Program-made: the position numbers and the translations under genes
Shown: positions 6,160 to 6,628 of the stretch, one piece after another
Numbering within the stretch: position 1 is the first letter of the stretch
Layout of the letters: every line of letters begins with the position of its first letter
Notes under the pieces: model-generated
Databases searched by the model: none
Seen by the model: only the letters and a program-made list of their open reading frames with translations
Told to the model about the DNA's origin: nothing
Assembly (NCBI GenBank): GCA_002365735.1
Contig: DEZY01000060.1
Coordinates: 19,811-26,438 of the forward strand
Reading direction: 5' to 3'
From: Actinobacteria bacterium UBA3120
GTDB lineage: Bacteria; Actinomycetota; Actinomycetes; S36-B12
Length of the DNA: 6,628 bases

Positions 6160-6165
6160 CCACTC

Positions 6166-6628
6166 ATGACTAAAACACAAATAACTAATACACAAATTGC
6201 CCTGGTGAGCGTCCTAGCCACCGGCGCCCTGATCCTCTCGGCTTGCTCAAGCTCAGACACGGCCACGACTCAATCCCAGCCAACTACCTCGGCGACACCC
6301 GAATCCGCCCCAGGAACTGTCTCGGTGGTCGCCACCACCACCATTTTGGGTGACGTAGCCAACAATATTGTTGCCTGCGCCGGAGGCACGGTCGAAGTGC
6401 TTATGCCGATCGGTGCTGATGCACATGACTTTTCGGCCTCATCAGATCAGGTTGCATCCATGATCAACGCTGACCTAGTCATCTCAAACGGACTTGACCT
6501 AGAAAGCGGACTGATTGACTCACTGGAAAACGCCGCAAATGATGGTGCGAATGTGTTTGAAATCGCACCCCTGATCAACCCCATTGAGTTCGGGGCAGGA
6601 ATGCACGACGAGGAAGGCGACGCGCACT
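6166..6628 (+). CDS. znuA: zinc ABC transporter substrate-binding lipoprotein, ZnuA-like (3' end missing)
   Basis: Captures zinc outside the membrane for import by an ABC transporter (cluster A-I family). Only the first 154 residues are present. Seen: a short signal peptide with hydrophobic core (about 11-25) and lipobox LSAC, placing the lipidated cysteine at residue 27; a Ser/Thr/Pro-rich linker (28-50); then the mature domain start VSVVATTTILGDVANNIV. PIGADAHDF follows, with the first metal-binding histidine at residue 87, then VASMINADLVISNGLDLE, a family hallmark. The window ends in an acidic histidine stretch, MHDEEGDAH, likely the start of the His-rich loop typical of zinc rather than manganese binders. 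ATG at 6166 follows the Zur-type operator by 19 bases; AAAGG (6149-6153) is too distant to be a good ribosome site, consistent with a leaderless message. Transporter genes should follow beyond the edge. Confidence 0.93.
   Translation, partial: MTKTQITNTQIALVSVLATGALILSACSSSDTATTQSQPTTSATPESAPGTVSVVATTTILGDVANNIVACAGGTVEVLMPIGADAHDFSASSDQVASMINADLVISNGLDLESGLIDSLENAANDGANVFEIAPLINPIEFGAGMHDEEGDAH

Noticed and set aside
1..6628. tRNA or rRNA genes, CRISPR arrays, insertion sequences, phage or attachment sites
   Set aside because: I saw no tRNA-like folds, regularly spaced repeats, transposase motifs or long terminal inverted repeats. Gene content looks like ordinary chromosome apart from the HU/zinc-ribbon unit.

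Overview
The window looks like a chromosomal piece from an actinobacterium (Actinomycetota) with moderate GC, roughly mid-fifties percent by eye. The grounds are the actinobacterial flavour of the glycyl-tRNA synthetase, the HU protein and the small membrane protein, frequent GTG starts, TANNNT-type -10 elements, and apparently leaderless starts. I cannot name a genus. Genes are tightly packed and no stretch over about 100 bases lacks a gene.

Layout. (1) Positions 1-938, minus strand: a tRNA-dihydrouridine synthase of the DusB type whose 3' end lies outside the window. (2) Positions 1021-2661, plus strand: a 14-helix-type (DHA2, EmrB/QacA) drug exporter, divergent from dus. (3) Positions 2673-3296, plus strand: two hairpins, a Zur-type operator, an HU-family nucleoid protein and, 2 bases behind it, an 80-residue four-cysteine zinc-ribbon protein I do not recognise. 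(4) Positions 5625-3293, minus strand: an antibiotic-biosynthesis-monooxygenase (ABM) fold protein, a phosphoribosyltransferase and glycyl-tRNA synthetase (glyS), reading toward the HU unit and overlapping it by 4 bases at the stop codons. (5) Positions 5700-6628, plus strand: a small three-helix membrane protein, then a second Zur-type operator and the start of a ZnuA-like zinc-binding lipoprotein that runs off the window.

The most interesting signal is the pair of nearly identical 15-bp operators (14 of 15 bases the same). One sits where expected, in front of the zinc-uptake lipoprotein. The other sits directly in front of the HU/zinc-ribbon pair. The simplest reading is that a Zur repressor controls both units, so that under zinc limitation the cell makes zinc uptake protein together with a nucleoid protein and a small cysteine-rich protein. 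The HU/zinc-ribbon pair under zinc control is the best candidate here for a poorly described module. The operator reading is by eye and by analogy with known Zur/Fur-family sites. The role of the pair is inference.
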